Assembly: GCF_008761635.1 (NCBI RefSeq)
Contig: NZ_CP044344.1
Location: forward strand, 2,542,001-2,606,000
Reading direction: 5' to 3'
From: Nocardioides cynanchi
GTDB taxonomy: Bacteria; Actinomycetota; Actinomycetes; Propionibacteriales; Nocardioidaceae
Length of the DNA stretch: 64,000 nucleotides
Part shown: positions 7,668 to 16,038 of the stretch, piece by piece
How the letters are laid out: each line of letters starts with the position of its first letter
Numbering within the stretch: position 1 is the first letter of the stretch
Position numbers and translations under genes: made by a program
Notes under the pieces: model-generated
Seen by the model: only the letters and a program-made list of their open reading frames with translations
Told to the model about the DNA's origin: nothing
Databases searched by the model: none

Positions 7668-8805
7668 TGCCCTGGTAGGCGCGGGCCATCTTGGAGACGA
7701 AGTGGTAGACGCCGTCCTCGTCCGGGGCGAGCGGGCCGGCTTCGTAGTGGGGGGCGGCCATGCCGCGCTGGACGGACTCGCACGCCGACCAGTCCTGACG
7801 GTTGGTGAGGTCCCAGAAGTCGACGGCGTACGCCGGGCTGAAGCCCTCGGCGGCGGCCACGTCGGCCGGGAACGCCCAGGAGCAGGTGATCCGGGTCGTG
7901 CCCGGCGAGAGCGGAACCAGCTGGTGGGTCATCACGTAGTCGGGGTGCAGCGAGATCAGGAGGTTGGGCAGCACCGCGACGTACATCACCGTCGACAGCT
8001 CGTGCTCGTCGAGCCGCGCCATCGCGACCCCGCCGCTGCGCCCGTCGAGCGACATCGTCTCGGCGCCCTGCCGGAGGTCCATCCAGCCGCCCACCCAGTT
8101 GCCCGGCAGCTCGACGTTCTCCCCGCTGGTCGGCGGGGAGACGCGGCACAGCTCGGGATGGATCATCGAGCAGTGATAGCACTCCTGGTAGTTCTCGACG
8201 ATCACCTTCCAGTTCGCGGCGACCTCGTAGGTGTGGGTCTCGGCGGTGACCAGCGTGCCGGCGTCGTACGGCGCGACGATCCCCTCGAGCTCGCCGATGT
8301 ACGACGTGAAGTCCTCGGCCGCGCCGGTCCGGTCGACGAACACCCAGCCGTGCCACTCCTGCACCCGCACCGACTTGAGACCGAGTGTCGACTTGTCGAA
8401 CTTCTCGACCTCCTTGAAGTGCGGAGCGCCGATCAGGCTGCCGTCGTGGCGGTAGGACCATGCGTGGTAGGGACACACGATCGCCTTGGCGTCACTCGAC
8501 CCCCCGCACGGCAGCAGCTCGTGGCCGCGGTGGCGACAGGCGTTCTCGAACGCCCGCAGCTCACCCTCGGGGTCCCTGGTCAGCAGCACGCCGTAGTCGC
8601 CGACCGACTCCGCACGCAGCCCGCCGGGCTTGATCTCGGCGGAGCGACCCAGGCACATCCAGCCGGAGAAGAGATGCTCGCGCTCCCACGCCAGGACGTC
8701 GTCGGAGAGGTAGGCGGCGCGCGGCAGCATCCGGCTCGAGCCGAACGGCGCCGCTGCCAGCGCCAGCTGGGCCGCGTCGAGGGGTGCGGGCGGGATCGAC
8801 GACAT
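7663..8805 (-). CDS. Rieske non-haem iron oxygenase, alpha subunit (possible quaternary-amine oxygenase)
   Basis: 380 residues. The Rieske [2Fe-2S] ligands are Cys90, His92 (ACRHRGH), Cys111 and His114 (CPYHAW). The mononuclear iron site is His211 and His216 (ENYQECYHCSMIH) with Asp338. The residue expected to bridge the two centres is Glu208 rather than the usual Asp; Glu is known at this position in carnitine and glycine-betaine oxygenases (CntA, GbcA). This suggests a quaternary ammonium substrate, as inference. The ATG at 8805 is preferred over one at 8820 because GAAGGAGA sits just upstream of it. No reductase partner is in the window. An operator palindrome at 8819-8834 lies upstream, so it can be transcribed separately from the importer genes. 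Confidence 0.88.
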   Translation of the reverse strand: MSSIPPAPLDAAQLALAAAPFGSSRMLPRAAYLSDDVLAWEREHLFSGWMCLGRSAEIKPGGLRAESVGDYGVLLTRDPEGELRAFENACRHRGHELLPCGGSSDAKAIVCPYHAWSYRHDGSLIGAPHFKEVEKFDKSTLGLKSVRVQEWHGWVFVDRTGAAEDFTSYIGELEGIVAPYDAGTLVTAETHTYEVAANWKVIVENYQECYHCSMIHPELCRVSPPTSGENVELPGNWVGGWMDLRQGAETMSLDGRSGGVAMARLDEHELSTVMYVAVLPNLLISLHPDYVMTHQLVPLSPGTTRITCSWAFPADVAAAEGFSPAYAVDFWDLTNRQDWSACESVQRGMAAPHYEAGPLAPDEDGVYHFVSKMARAYQGS

Positions 8806-8818
8806 GGGGGTCTCCTTC

Positions 8819-8834
8819 AACTGAACAGTCAGTC
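8819..8834. promoter_or_regulatory. Operator palindrome 1 (TetR-type), upstream of Rieske gene
   Basis: AACTGA-ACAG-TCAGTC, the same 16-bp palindrome as three other sites in the cluster with one mismatch (A for G at position 1). It lies in the 35-nt gap between the permease stop and the Rieske start. Confidence 0.75.
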
Positions 8835-8840
8835 AGCAGT

Positions 8841-9713
8841 TTAGGCCTCGCCCGCGAACACGTCGAGGGTTGCGCCCTTCTCACCCCGAGTGAACCAACG
8901 ATAGGCCAGGAACCCCACCGTCACGGCCACCAGGGAGGCGACCAGCAGCAGTGTCGTCAGCGCGTTCAGCGCCGGGGTCGGAGCGGCTCGAGCGGTGTTG
9001 TAGACCTTGACCGAGACCGGCTCGGTGGAGGAGTCGCCGGACAGGTAGCGCACGATGATGAAGTCGTCGATCACGTCGGCGAAGACGAGGACGGCACTGG
9101 CGAAGATCGCGGGGAACAGCATCTTGAGCAGGACCCGCCACACCGCCCCGAACGGCGATGCGCCGAGGTCGACGGCCGCCTCCTCGTAGTCGCGGCCGAT
9201 GGTCAGCAGCCGGGCCCGCACGATCACGACCGGGTAGGACAGCTGGTATGTCACCAGCCCGATCACCTGGCCCGAGGTGCCGAGCTGGAGCGGCGTGACC
9301 AGCACCGTGGCCACGAACAGCAGCGAGACCGCCATCAGGATCTCGGGGAGCACGAAGGAGACGAGGACGGCGAGGTTGGCCCCCGCCGGCACCCGCCCAC
9401 GCCACCGGTCGAGCCCGAGCGCCATCGCGACACCCAGCGGGATCGTGATCGCGGTGGCCAGCACCCCCAGCCACAGGGTGTGGGTGAGCGCCGTGTGCAG
9501 GCTCGAGTCGTGCCACACCGAGCGCAGTGGGTCGCCGTAGTACCACCGCATCGAGAAGCCCTGCCAGGTCACCCGCGACCGGCCGGCGTTGAACGAGAAG
9601 AGAACGGCGACCAGCACCGGCAGCAGGGACCAAGCCAGGTAGCCGACGGTCACGACGCCGAGGATCCACGGACGACGCCAAGGGTTGCGCCACCACGACA
9701 GCGGGCTGCTCAT
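8841..9713 (-). CDS. ABC importer permease, PotC type (polyamine/opine/betaine family)
   Basis: Inner-membrane permease of 290 residues with about six hydrophobic segments (first at about 17-40, last at about 255-277). The cytoplasmic EAA loop reads EEAAVDLGASPFGAVWRVLL, the contact to the ATPase. It overlaps the upstream permease by 4 bp (ATGA) and belongs to the binding protein-permease-permease operon. Sequence type is that of spermidine/putrescine PotC; the real substrate may be another amine, given the catabolic neighbours. Confidence 0.9.
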   Translation of the reverse strand: MSSPLSWWRNPWRRPWILGVVTVGYLAWSLLPVLVAVLFSFNAGRSRVTWQGFSMRWYYGDPLRSVWHDSSLHTALTHTLWLGVLATAITIPLGVAMALGLDRWRGRVPAGANLAVLVSFVLPEILMAVSLLFVATVLVTPLQLGTSGQVIGLVTYQLSYPVVIVRARLLTIGRDYEEAAVDLGASPFGAVWRVLLKMLFPAIFASAVLVFADVIDDFIIVRYLSGDSSTEPVSVKVYNTARAAPTPALNALTTLLLVASLVAVTVGFLAYRWFTRGEKGATLDVFAGEA

Positions 9714-10627
9714 GACGCCACCTCGTCGCCGTACCGGGTGCTGCGGACGTAGAAGAACATCGGGAGCACCGACACCACGAGGATGATCAGCACGAACGCT
9801 CCGGCCTGACCGGTCTGACCGGGGGTCAGCACCGAGTTGTTGATCAGGTTGCCGATCATCGACGTCGACGGCGAGCCGGACAGCAGGTCGTTGGTGAAGT
9901 AGTCCCCGAGCATCGGCAGGGTGGTCAGGAGAAGGCTGACCACGACCGCCGACCGGCTCAACGGCCAGGTCACGCGACGGAAGGTCTCCCACCGGCTCGC
10001 CCCCAGGTCGCGGGCCGCCTCCAGCATCGAGACCGGCGCGCGGTCGAGCCCGGCGAACAGTGGCAGGATCATGTAGGGGACGTAGCCGTAGACCAGACCC
10101 AGCACGACGGTCGTGCCGTGGCCCTGCAGCCAGGCGACGTGGACGTCGAAGAGCCCTCCGGCGCTGAGGGTCTTGTTCACCAGGCCGTTGGTCTGCAGGA
10201 GGTTGACCCAGGCCAGCATCCGCATCATGTAGCTGATCCAGAACGGCGCGATCAGGGCGGCGAGGAGCACGCCCTTCCACCGGCCGGCGAAGCGGGCGGT
10301 GAAGTAGGCCACCGGATAGGCGATCAGCAGGCACAGGAAGCTGGCCGCCGCCACGTAGAGGACGGTGCGGATCAGGGCCGGCCGGAAGTAGGCGTCGGAG
10401 CCGAAGATCCGGCCCATCACGAAGTCGAACTGCGTGAAGTCCCACGACCGGGGGTCCCACACCGGGACCGGCTGCCGCAGGATCGGGTCGACCCCGCCGA
10501 ACAGGATCGCGAGCACGACGTAGAGCGGCACCACGAAGATCACCAGCAGCCAGATCGTCCCCGGGAGGGCCAGGGTCGGCCACAGCCAGCGGTGGCCCAC
10601 TCCGCGGCGAGGCTCGGAGTCAGCCAC
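9710..10627 (-). CDS. ABC importer permease, PotB type
   Basis: 305-residue permease, first partner of the PotC-type protein. It has an N-terminal membrane helix (about 15-40), a periplasmic stretch containing WDFTQFDFVMG, and an EAA loop LEAARDLGASRWETFRRV. GTG start at 10627 overlaps the binding-protein gene by 8 bp; the next permease overlaps its end by 4 bp, so all three are one transcript. Confidence 0.9.
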   Translation of the reverse strand: MADSEPRRGVGHRWLWPTLALPGTIWLLVIFVVPLYVVLAILFGGVDPILRQPVPVWDPRSWDFTQFDFVMGRIFGSDAYFRPALIRTVLYVAAASFLCLLIAYPVAYFTARFAGRWKGVLLAALIAPFWISYMMRMLAWVNLLQTNGLVNKTLSAGGLFDVHVAWLQGHGTTVVLGLVYGYVPYMILPLFAGLDRAPVSMLEAARDLGASRWETFRRVTWPLSRSAVVVSLLLTTLPMLGDYFTNDLLSGSPSTSMIGNLINNSVLTPGQTGQAGAFVLIILVVSVLPMFFYVRSTRYGDEVAS

Positions 10628-11861
10628 CGGACTTGAACTCCTGCCAGATCTGGTGGTACTCGCCGTCGGCGGTGACCGGGAGCTCGAGCAACGGGAAGCC
10701 CTTCTTGAAGTCGCCCTGCTGGACGACGGCGGTGCTGAGGTTCTCCGGGAGGTAGCCCTGGTCGACCAGCGTGCTGGGGGTGAACTGCTTCAGTGGCGGC
10801 TGGTAGCCGGTATAGCCGAAGTTCTGCCCGGCGATCTTGTCGTCGAGGATCGCGTTCATGAAGAAGTGCGCCGCGACCGGGTTGGAGCCCTGCCCGAGAC
10901 AGACGCACAGGTCGTTGTCGACCTCGCCCTTGCCGTCGGGTGGGAACCAGAAGTTGAGGACGCCGGGGTCGACGTTCTTGGGCAGGTAGTACGGCATGTT
11001 GATCGCGTCCCCGGACCAGAACTGGGCCAGGCCGTACTGCCCGGCCGGCATGTCGGTGTACATCCGGATCGTCACCTGCGGGTTCATCGTCCGGCGCAGG
11101 TCGAGCAGCTGGGCGCGCACCAGGGCAAGGTCCTTGGAGCTGGTCGTGTTGATGTCGTCGATGCCGTTGCGCTGCAGCACCATCGCCATCGCGGTGTGCC
11201 AGTCGTCGAGGATCGCCATGTTGTCGCGGTACTGCGTGTCCCAGAACGCGTCGTACGGGTTGGCCAGCGTGGACGGGTCACCGTCGATCAGGTCCGACCG
11301 CCAGCCGATGCCCGTGCTGTAGATCGTGTAGGGGATCGTGTAGCGCGAGCCGCGGTCGTACCAGGGGTCGCGCAGGCTGTGCCACAGGTTCGCCGTGTTG
11401 GGCAGGTAGTCGGGGTTCAGCGGTCGCAGGAAGTCGGCCTGGATCAGCTTGCCGACCGAGTCGTAGCTGGGGAAGTAGAGGTCGAAGCCCAGGCTCTCCG
11501 AGGCGATCTTGGTGAGGGCCTCGTCGGCGTCGTTGAAGGTCGAGAGATGGATCGAGACCCCCCACTGCGCCTCGAAGTCCTTCATCACCCGCGGCGAGAG
11601 GTAGTCGGCGTAGTTGTAGATGCGCAGCGTGCTGCCGGCCTTGGGCTTGAGACCCGAGTCGATCACGGGATAGCGCTTGCTCAGGCCCCACCGGACGGGA
11701 TGGTCGGGGGCCGGGATCCGGAGCGTCCCGTAGTCGTGGGTACGGGTCCGGCAGGCCGAGAGGGCGGGCGCGACGGCGAGCGCGGACAGGCCGGCGCGCA
11801 GCAGCGTACGGCGTTGCAGCCGTCGCGCCCGATCGCTCGCCGGACCTGTAGATGCGCCCAT
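10620..11861 (-). CDS. ABC importer substrate-binding lipoprotein, PotD type
   Basis: 413-residue extracytoplasmic binding protein. The N terminus carries a twin-arginine-like stretch (RRLQRRTLLRAG, about 13-24), a hydrophobic core and lipobox ALSAC with Cys37, so it is probably a lipid-anchored protein, perhaps Tat-exported. The mature part has the PotD-family TLRIYNYADYLSP and FNDADEALTKI blocks. It is the first gene of the importer operon, and the promoter region shared with the divergent aminotransferase holds an operator palindrome. Confidence 0.9.
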   Translation of the reverse strand: MGASTGPASDRARRLQRRTLLRAGLSALAVAPALSACRTRTHDYGTLRIPAPDHPVRWGLSKRYPVIDSGLKPKAGSTLRIYNYADYLSPRVMKDFEAQWGVSIHLSTFNDADEALTKIASESLGFDLYFPSYDSVGKLIQADFLRPLNPDYLPNTANLWHSLRDPWYDRGSRYTIPYTIYSTGIGWRSDLIDGDPSTLANPYDAFWDTQYRDNMAILDDWHTAMAMVLQRNGIDDINTTSSKDLALVRAQLLDLRRTMNPQVTIRMYTDMPAGQYGLAQFWSGDAINMPYYLPKNVDPGVLNFWFPPDGKGEVDNDLCVCLGQGSNPVAAHFFMNAILDDKIAGQNFGYTGYQPPLKQFTPSTLVDQGYLPENLSTAVVQQGDFKKGFPLLELPVTADGEYHQIWQEFKSGG

Positions 11862-11916
11862 CCAGTCCCCTGGCCTCGGTGTGGAGTCCCTTGCCGGAGC
11901 CTCTCACGCTGGCATA

Positions 11917-11932
11917 GACTGAACGATCAGTC
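11917..11932. promoter_or_regulatory. Operator palindrome 2 (TetR-type) between importer operon and aminotransferase
   Basis: GACTGA-ACGA-TCAGTC, perfect hexamer arms, in the 97-nt divergent promoter region. It overlaps CATAGACT, which would serve as a -10 element (TAGACT) for the rightward genes, so binding would block RNA polymerase. Confidence 0.8.
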
Positions 11933-11958
11933 AATCGTTTGCCCGGGCGAGGAGTCCC

Positions 11959-13344
11959 ATGACCGCGACCGAGATCGCACCCGAGCTGTCCACCCGTCTC
12001 GACTCCCTGATCGACCAGGAGACCGAGGTCTTCCGCGGTCGCCAGACCGGCAGCGCAGCGATGTCGGAGCGAGCTCGCACGCTGGCCGGCGGCGCGACCT
12101 CCAACTGGCAGATCGCCGAGCCGCACGCGGTCTGGATCAGCCACGGCGCGGGCCCCCACGTGGTCGACGTGGACGGCAACGAGTACGCCGACTTCCACGG
12201 TGGGTACGGCGTGTCCCTGGCCGGGCACGCGCACCCGGCCATCGTCGAGGCGGTACGACGACGGGTCGGCCAGGGCACGCACTTCGCCCAGCCGACCGAG
12301 GACTCCATAGTGGTGGCCGACAACCTCGCGGAGCGGTTCGGCCAGCCGCTGTGGCGCTTCGGCAACTCGGGCACCGAGGTCACCATGGACGCCGTTCACC
12401 TGATGCGGGCGGTCACCGGGCGTGACCGGATCATCAAGGTCGAGGGTGGCTACCACGGCCACCACGACTCGGTGATGGTCTCGGTACTGCCCGAGCCGGA
12501 CGACGAGATCGGGCCGCCCGACGCCCCGCTGGGGGTGGTCAGCAACAGTGGCATCCCGGACGCCGTCGCGGATCTGGTGACCGTCGTCCAGTTCAACGAC
12601 CTGGCGGCCGTCGAGGCCGCGCTGGCCCGTCACCCCGGCGAGATCGCCGGCATGATCGTGGAGCCGATCATGATGAACGCCGGCATCATCCACCCGCAGG
12701 ACGGCTACCTCGCCGGGCTCAAGGACCTGCTCCACGCGCACGGCGCCCTGCTCACCTTCGACGAGGTGAAGACCGGGCTCACGGTCGGACCCGGCGGCGT
12801 GAGCCGGCTGGTCGGTGTGACCCCCGACCTGATCTGTGTCGCGAAGTCGATCGGCGGCGGCGTCTCCACCGCGGCGATCGGCGGCCAGACCGAGGTGATG
12901 GGGCTGATCGCGACCGGTGCCTACGAGCAGGTCGGCACCTTCAACGGCAACCCGTTGGCGATGGCCGCGGCCAGGGCGATGCTGACCGAGGTGCTGACCG
13001 ACGAGGCCTACGCCCACCTCGACCACCTGCGCGACCGGGTCAGCTCGGGGCTGCAGAGCGTCATCGACCGGCACGACGCTCCCTGGCGGGTCGTGACCGC
13101 CGGCGCCAAGGGGTGCGTCTCGTTCATGCCGCAGCCGATCCACAACTTCCGCGACTTCCGCGAGCTCGACGGCCGCTACGGCCACGCCCACTGGCTGGTG
13201 CAGCACAACCGGGGCGCGTTCCTGCCGCCGTGGGGCAAGGTCGAGCAGTGGCTGATCTCGGTGCAGCACACCGACGCCGACATCGACCGCTTCGTCGCCA
13301 ACTGCGGCCACCTGGCCGACGAGCTGCTCGGGTCTCGCGCCTGA
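11959..13344 (+). CDS. Class III aminotransferase (glutamate-1-semialdehyde aminomutase-like)
   Basis: PLP-dependent enzyme of 461 residues. Family marks include GNSGTEVTMDAVHLMRAVTG, the GGYHGHHDS segment, TFDEVKTGL (the Asp that holds the PLP ring nitrogen) and Lys296 in VAKSIGGG, the Schiff-base lysine. The layout resembles glutamate-1-semialdehyde 2,1-aminomutase, but its place in a TetR-controlled catabolic cluster next to an amine importer argues for an amino-group transfer in catabolism rather than haem synthesis. RBS CGAGGAG lies about 8 nt before the ATG. It overlaps the next gene by one base (TGATG). Confidence 0.88.
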   Translation: MTATEIAPELSTRLDSLIDQETEVFRGRQTGSAAMSERARTLAGGATSNWQIAEPHAVWISHGAGPHVVDVDGNEYADFHGGYGVSLAGHAHPAIVEAVRRRVGQGTHFAQPTEDSIVVADNLAERFGQPLWRFGNSGTEVTMDAVHLMRAVTGRDRIIKVEGGYHGHHDSVMVSVLPEPDDEIGPPDAPLGVVSNSGIPDAVADLVTVVQFNDLAAVEAALARHPGEIAGMIVEPIMMNAGIIHPQDGYLAGLKDLLHAHGALLTFDEVKTGLTVGPGGVSRLVGVTPDLICVAKSIGGGVSTAAIGGQTEVMGLIATGAYEQVGTFNGNPLAMAAARAMLTEVLTDEAYAHLDHLRDRVSSGLQSVIDRHDAPWRVVTAGAKGCVSFMPQPIHNFRDFRELDGRYGHAHWLVQHNRGAFLPPWGKVEQWLISVQHTDADIDRFVANCGHLADELLGSRA

Positions 13345-14423
13345 TGGCCGGCGGGCTGTCACTGACCGGGCTCGTCAAGCGCTTCGGCGACGCCGTGGCG
13401 GTCGACGGACTCGACCTCGAGATCGGCGAGGGTGAGTTCTTCTCCCTGCTCGGCTCGTCCGGCTGCGGCAAGACCACGACCCTGCGGATGATCGCCGGGT
13501 TCGAGGAGCCCGACGAGGGGCAGATCGTCCTGGACGGTGCCGACCTCTCCCAGGTCTCGCCGCACAAGCGTCCGGTCAACACCGTCTTCCAGTCCTACGC
13601 GCTGTTCCCCTTCCTCGACGTCTCCGACAACGTCGCCTTCGGCCTGCGCTACCAGCGCGCCTCCAAGGACGACGTACGACGTCGGGTCGGCGCCGCGCTC
13701 GAGCTCGTGCAGATGGGCAGCCTGGCCAAGCGCAAGCCGCATCAGCTCTCGGGCGGCCAGCAGCAGCGCGTCGCACTGGCCCGCGCGCTGGTCCTCGAGC
13801 CGACCGTGCTCCTGCTCGACGAGCCGATGGGCGCCCTGGACGCCAAGCTCCGCAAGCAGCTCCAGCTCGAGCTCCGGGCCCTGCAGAAGCAGGTCGGCAC
13901 GACCTTCGTCTACGTCACCCACGACCAGGAGGAGGCACTGACGATGAGCGACCGGCTCGCGGTGCTCGAGTCGGGCAGGGTGATGCAGGTGGGCACCCCC
14001 AGCGAGGTCTACAGCGAGCCCGCGAACGCCCATGTGGCCACGTTCCTGGGCACCGCGAACCTCTGGGACGCGCACATCGTGTCGGCCGACGCGGACGGCG
14101 TCTGTTGCAAGGTCGGCGACGTCGAGCTGCGGGTTGCCGGCACCCGGGCGGAGCCCGGCTCCGAGATGGCGGTGATGGTGCGCCCGGAGCGGGTGGAGGT
14201 GACCCCCGCCGGCACCGCCACCGACGGCGCCAACGTGCTGCCCGGCCGGGTCGGCACGCTCACCTTCCGCGGAGCCCACACCGCGGTGCTCCTCGACTGC
14301 TCGGGGCTGCGTCTCGAGGCCGAGGTCGCCAACGTGGCCGGCGCTCCGCCCGCCTGGCTCGCCGAGGGCGCCGCAGTCGTCGCGCAGGTGTCGCCCCAGG
14401 CGCTGCGGCTGCTGTCGGCCTGA
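13344..14423 (+). CDS. ABC importer ATP-binding protein, PotA type
   Basis: 359 residues with Walker [10 protein letters not shown] (37-45), signature LSGGQ (135-139), Walker B LLLDE (156-160), switch VTHDQEEAL, then a C-terminal TOBE-like regulatory domain (about 235-355). It powers the permeases encoded divergently at 8841-10627. Start ATG 13344 overlaps the aminotransferase stop (TGATG), so the enzyme and the ATPase are translationally coupled; a long in-frame upstream extension is non-homologous and was rejected. Confidence 0.92.
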   Translation: MAGGLSLTGLVKRFGDAVAVDGLDLEIGEGEFFSLLGSSGCGKTTTLRMIAGFEEPDEGQIVLDGADLSQVSPHKRPVNTVFQSYALFPFLDVSDNVAFGLRYQRASKDDVRRRVGAALELVQMGSLAKRKPHQLSGGQQQRVALARALVLEPTVLLLDEPMGALDAKLRKQLQLELRALQKQVGTTFVYVTHDQEEALTMSDRLAVLESGRVMQVGTPSEVYSEPANAHVATFLGTANLWDAHIVSADADGVCCKVGDVELRVAGTRAEPGSEMAVMVRPERVEVTPAGTATDGANVLPGRVGTLTFRGAHTAVLLDCSGLRLEAEVANVAGAPPAWLAEGAAVVAQVSPQALRLLSA

Positions 14424-14424
14424 G

Positions 14425-15183
14425 CTAGGCGCGGGCCCGGATCACCCAGGCGGTGGCGGCCTGCTCGAACGGTGGCTCGGGCAGCCGCGCGCGGCACCGG
14501 TCGTGGAGCCGCCGCAGGTGCTCCTCGTCCAGGGTCGCGACGTAGTCGCCGAGCGGGCCGACCCCGAGGAGGTAGGGCGCCCACCACTCGTCGTACGACG
14601 TGAAGCGGACGCGGACCGTCAGGGCCGACGGCTCGACGTCGTCGAGACCGGCCTCGGTGGCCAGCGCGACCAGATGACCCTCGCTGGTGCCGGGCAGGTC
14701 GCCCTCGACCGGGGCGTCGGGGTCGAGCTCCGCGGCCGCCTGCCAGAACAGCGACAGCGGCGAGCCGGTGCCCGCGTGGTCCCAGACCGAGGCCGCGACC
14801 ACGCCGCCGGGCCGGGTGACCCGACCCATCTCCCGCAGCCCGCCGACCGGGTCGGTCATGAAGTGCACGACCAGCCCGGCCAGAGCCGCGTCGAAGGTGC
14901 CGTCGTCGAAGGGCAGCGCCTCAGCCCGGGCCTGGCGCACGTCGAGCCCCGCGAAGCGGTCTCGCGTCGCCGCGACGAACGGTGGCGAGGGGTCGACCGC
15001 GGACACCGGGGCGGCTCCGGGCCGGTCCACCAGGAGCTGGGTGAGCACCCCCGGACCACAGCCCACGTCGAGCACCCGGCCACCCTCCGGCAGCGCGGCG
15101 TACGCGAGAAACTCGCGGGCCAGCGGCTCGGAGTAGCGGCCCATGAAGCGGAGGTAGGACTCAGCCGGCACCTCGAAGCTCAT
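14425..15183 (-). CDS. Class I SAM-dependent methyltransferase
   Basis: 252 residues with the SAM-binding motif VLDVGCGPGVLTQLL (about 37-51), the acidic motif II region SAVDPS and the later FDAALAGLVVHFMTDP and PGGVVAASVWD blocks of Methyltransf_11 proteins. Substrate unknown. It ends one base from the importer ATPase stop, tail to tail, and is followed upstream by the TetR gene 31 nt away, so it may be in the same transcript as the regulator. A role in the cluster's substrate chemistry is possible but not shown. Confidence 0.8.
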   Translation of the reverse strand: MSFEVPAESYLRFMGRYSEPLAREFLAYAALPEGGRVLDVGCGPGVLTQLLVDRPGAAPVSAVDPSPPFVAATRDRFAGLDVRQARAEALPFDDGTFDAALAGLVVHFMTDPVGGLREMGRVTRPGGVVAASVWDHAGTGSPLSLFWQAAAELDPDAPVEGDLPGTSEGHLVALATEAGLDDVEPSALTVRVRFTSYDEWWAPYLLGVGPLGDYVATLDEEHLRRLHDRCRARLPEPPFEQAATAWVIRARA

Positions 15184-15214
15184 GGAGCCAGTGTGACCGG
15201 CCGGCGACGACCTG

Positions 15215-15859
15215 TCAGCGCTTGCGCTTTGCGCGGGACCGGGCGGGGCCGAGACCGAGCTCTTTGCCGGCGACGTCGAGGGCCACCTTGCGGGCCCGGG
15301 CCACGTCGACGACCGGGTCGTCGAGGGCGACCTGCACCACGAGCCCGTCGAGCAGGGAGCTCCACATGATCGCGAACGTCTCGACGTCGAGCTCCCCGAT
15401 CTCGCCGGCGTCGACCCCGGCCCGGACGACGCGCACGATCAGGTCGCGCCACTGGGCGTCGAGCTCGGCGCGGTCCTTCTTGACCTCGGGGTGCCGGAAG
15501 GCCTGGGCCCACAGGTCGAACCAGAGGCCCCAGTCGCCGGTGATCGAGCTCTGCTTGGCGGGGACCAGGGTCCACTCGACGAGGGTCTCGAGGCGATCGC
15601 GGAGCCCGGTCGTCGAGCGCAGCATCTCCTCGGTGGCGGCGTAGAACGAGCGTTCGGACCAGCGCAGGGCCTCGGTGAGGAGGCTGTCCTTCGTGCCGAA
15701 GTAGTAGATGACCAGCGCCGGACTGGCGCCCACGCGCTCGGCGACGTCGGCGATCCGGGTGTCGCTGAAACCGCGCTCCGCGATCAGCGTGGCGGCCGCC
15801 GAGAGCATCTGGTCGCGGCGTACGTCGGCGACGGCGTCGCCGGTGTCGCGCGCGGCCAT
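15215..15859 (-). CDS. TetR family transcriptional regulator
   Basis: 214 residues from the ATG at 15859, preferred because AGGGGAGG precedes it; a GTG at 15907 would add 16 residues but has no RBS and nearly abuts the operator. The N-terminal helix-turn-helix is clear (FSDTRIADVAERVGASPALV, then YYFGTKDSLL); the C-terminal ligand domain is of TetR_C type with WSSLLDGLVVQV. A perfect GACTGA-N4-TCAGTC palindrome lies in its own promoter and three more lie before the cluster's other transcripts, so it probably represses itself and the whole catabolic cluster until a pathway compound binds. Confidence 0.9.
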   Translation of the reverse strand: MAARDTGDAVADVRRDQMLSAAATLIAERGFSDTRIADVAERVGASPALVIYYFGTKDSLLTEALRWSERSFYAATEEMLRSTTGLRDRLETLVEWTLVPAKQSSITGDWGLWFDLWAQAFRHPEVKKDRAELDAQWRDLIVRVVRAGVDAGEIGELDVETFAIMWSSLLDGLVVQVALDDPVVDVARARKVALDVAGKELGLGPARSRAKRKR

Positions 15860-15913
15860 GGCCTCCCCTTGCTCATCGGTCGACTGCTTGTGGACGCACG
15901 CTAGCACGCCTTA

Positions 15914-15929
15914 GACTGAACAGTCAGTC
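15914..15929. promoter_or_regulatory. Operator palindrome 3 (TetR-type) between tetR gene and CoA ligase
   Basis: GACTGA-ACAG-TCAGTC with perfect arms, preceded by TTAGACT that could act as a -10 element for the rightward transcript. It lies 55 nt from the tetR start and 26 nt from the leader ORF start. Confidence 0.8.
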
Positions 15930-15954
15930 AGGACTTCGGAGGGCGGTGAGCACC

Positions 15955-16038
15955 ATGGCGGGGACCCACGACGTGGGCGTGGCCGGTGACCGGCACGGCC
16001 TGGCTCCGGCCACGATCTCCTCCCGGGCGGGTCGGTGA
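15955..16038 (+). CDS. Short leader ORF (27 aa) coupled to the CoA ligase
   Basis: ATG at 15955 follows GGAGGG (15938-15943, 11-nt spacing). The frame encodes MAGTHDVGVAGDR then HGLAPATISSRAGR and stops with TGA at 16036-16038, which overlaps the GTG start of the acyl-CoA ligase (GTGA). This is the layout of a translationally coupled leader. No family is recognised. It could instead be the true N-terminal region if a frameshift existed, or untranslated leader sequence. Confidence 0.4.
   Translation: MAGTHDVGVAGDRHGLAPATISSRAGR

Noticed and set aside
11959..13344. Aminotransferase as the haem-pathway HemL
   Set aside because: The catalytic block resembles glutamate-1-semialdehyde aminomutase, but it sits behind a TetR operator next to an amine importer with no haem genes, so a catabolic role is more likely. 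Not excluded.
15860..15907. Upstream GTG at 15907 as the TetR start
   Set aside because: No RBS and only 7 nt from the operator palindrome; the ATG at 15859 has AGGGGAGG.
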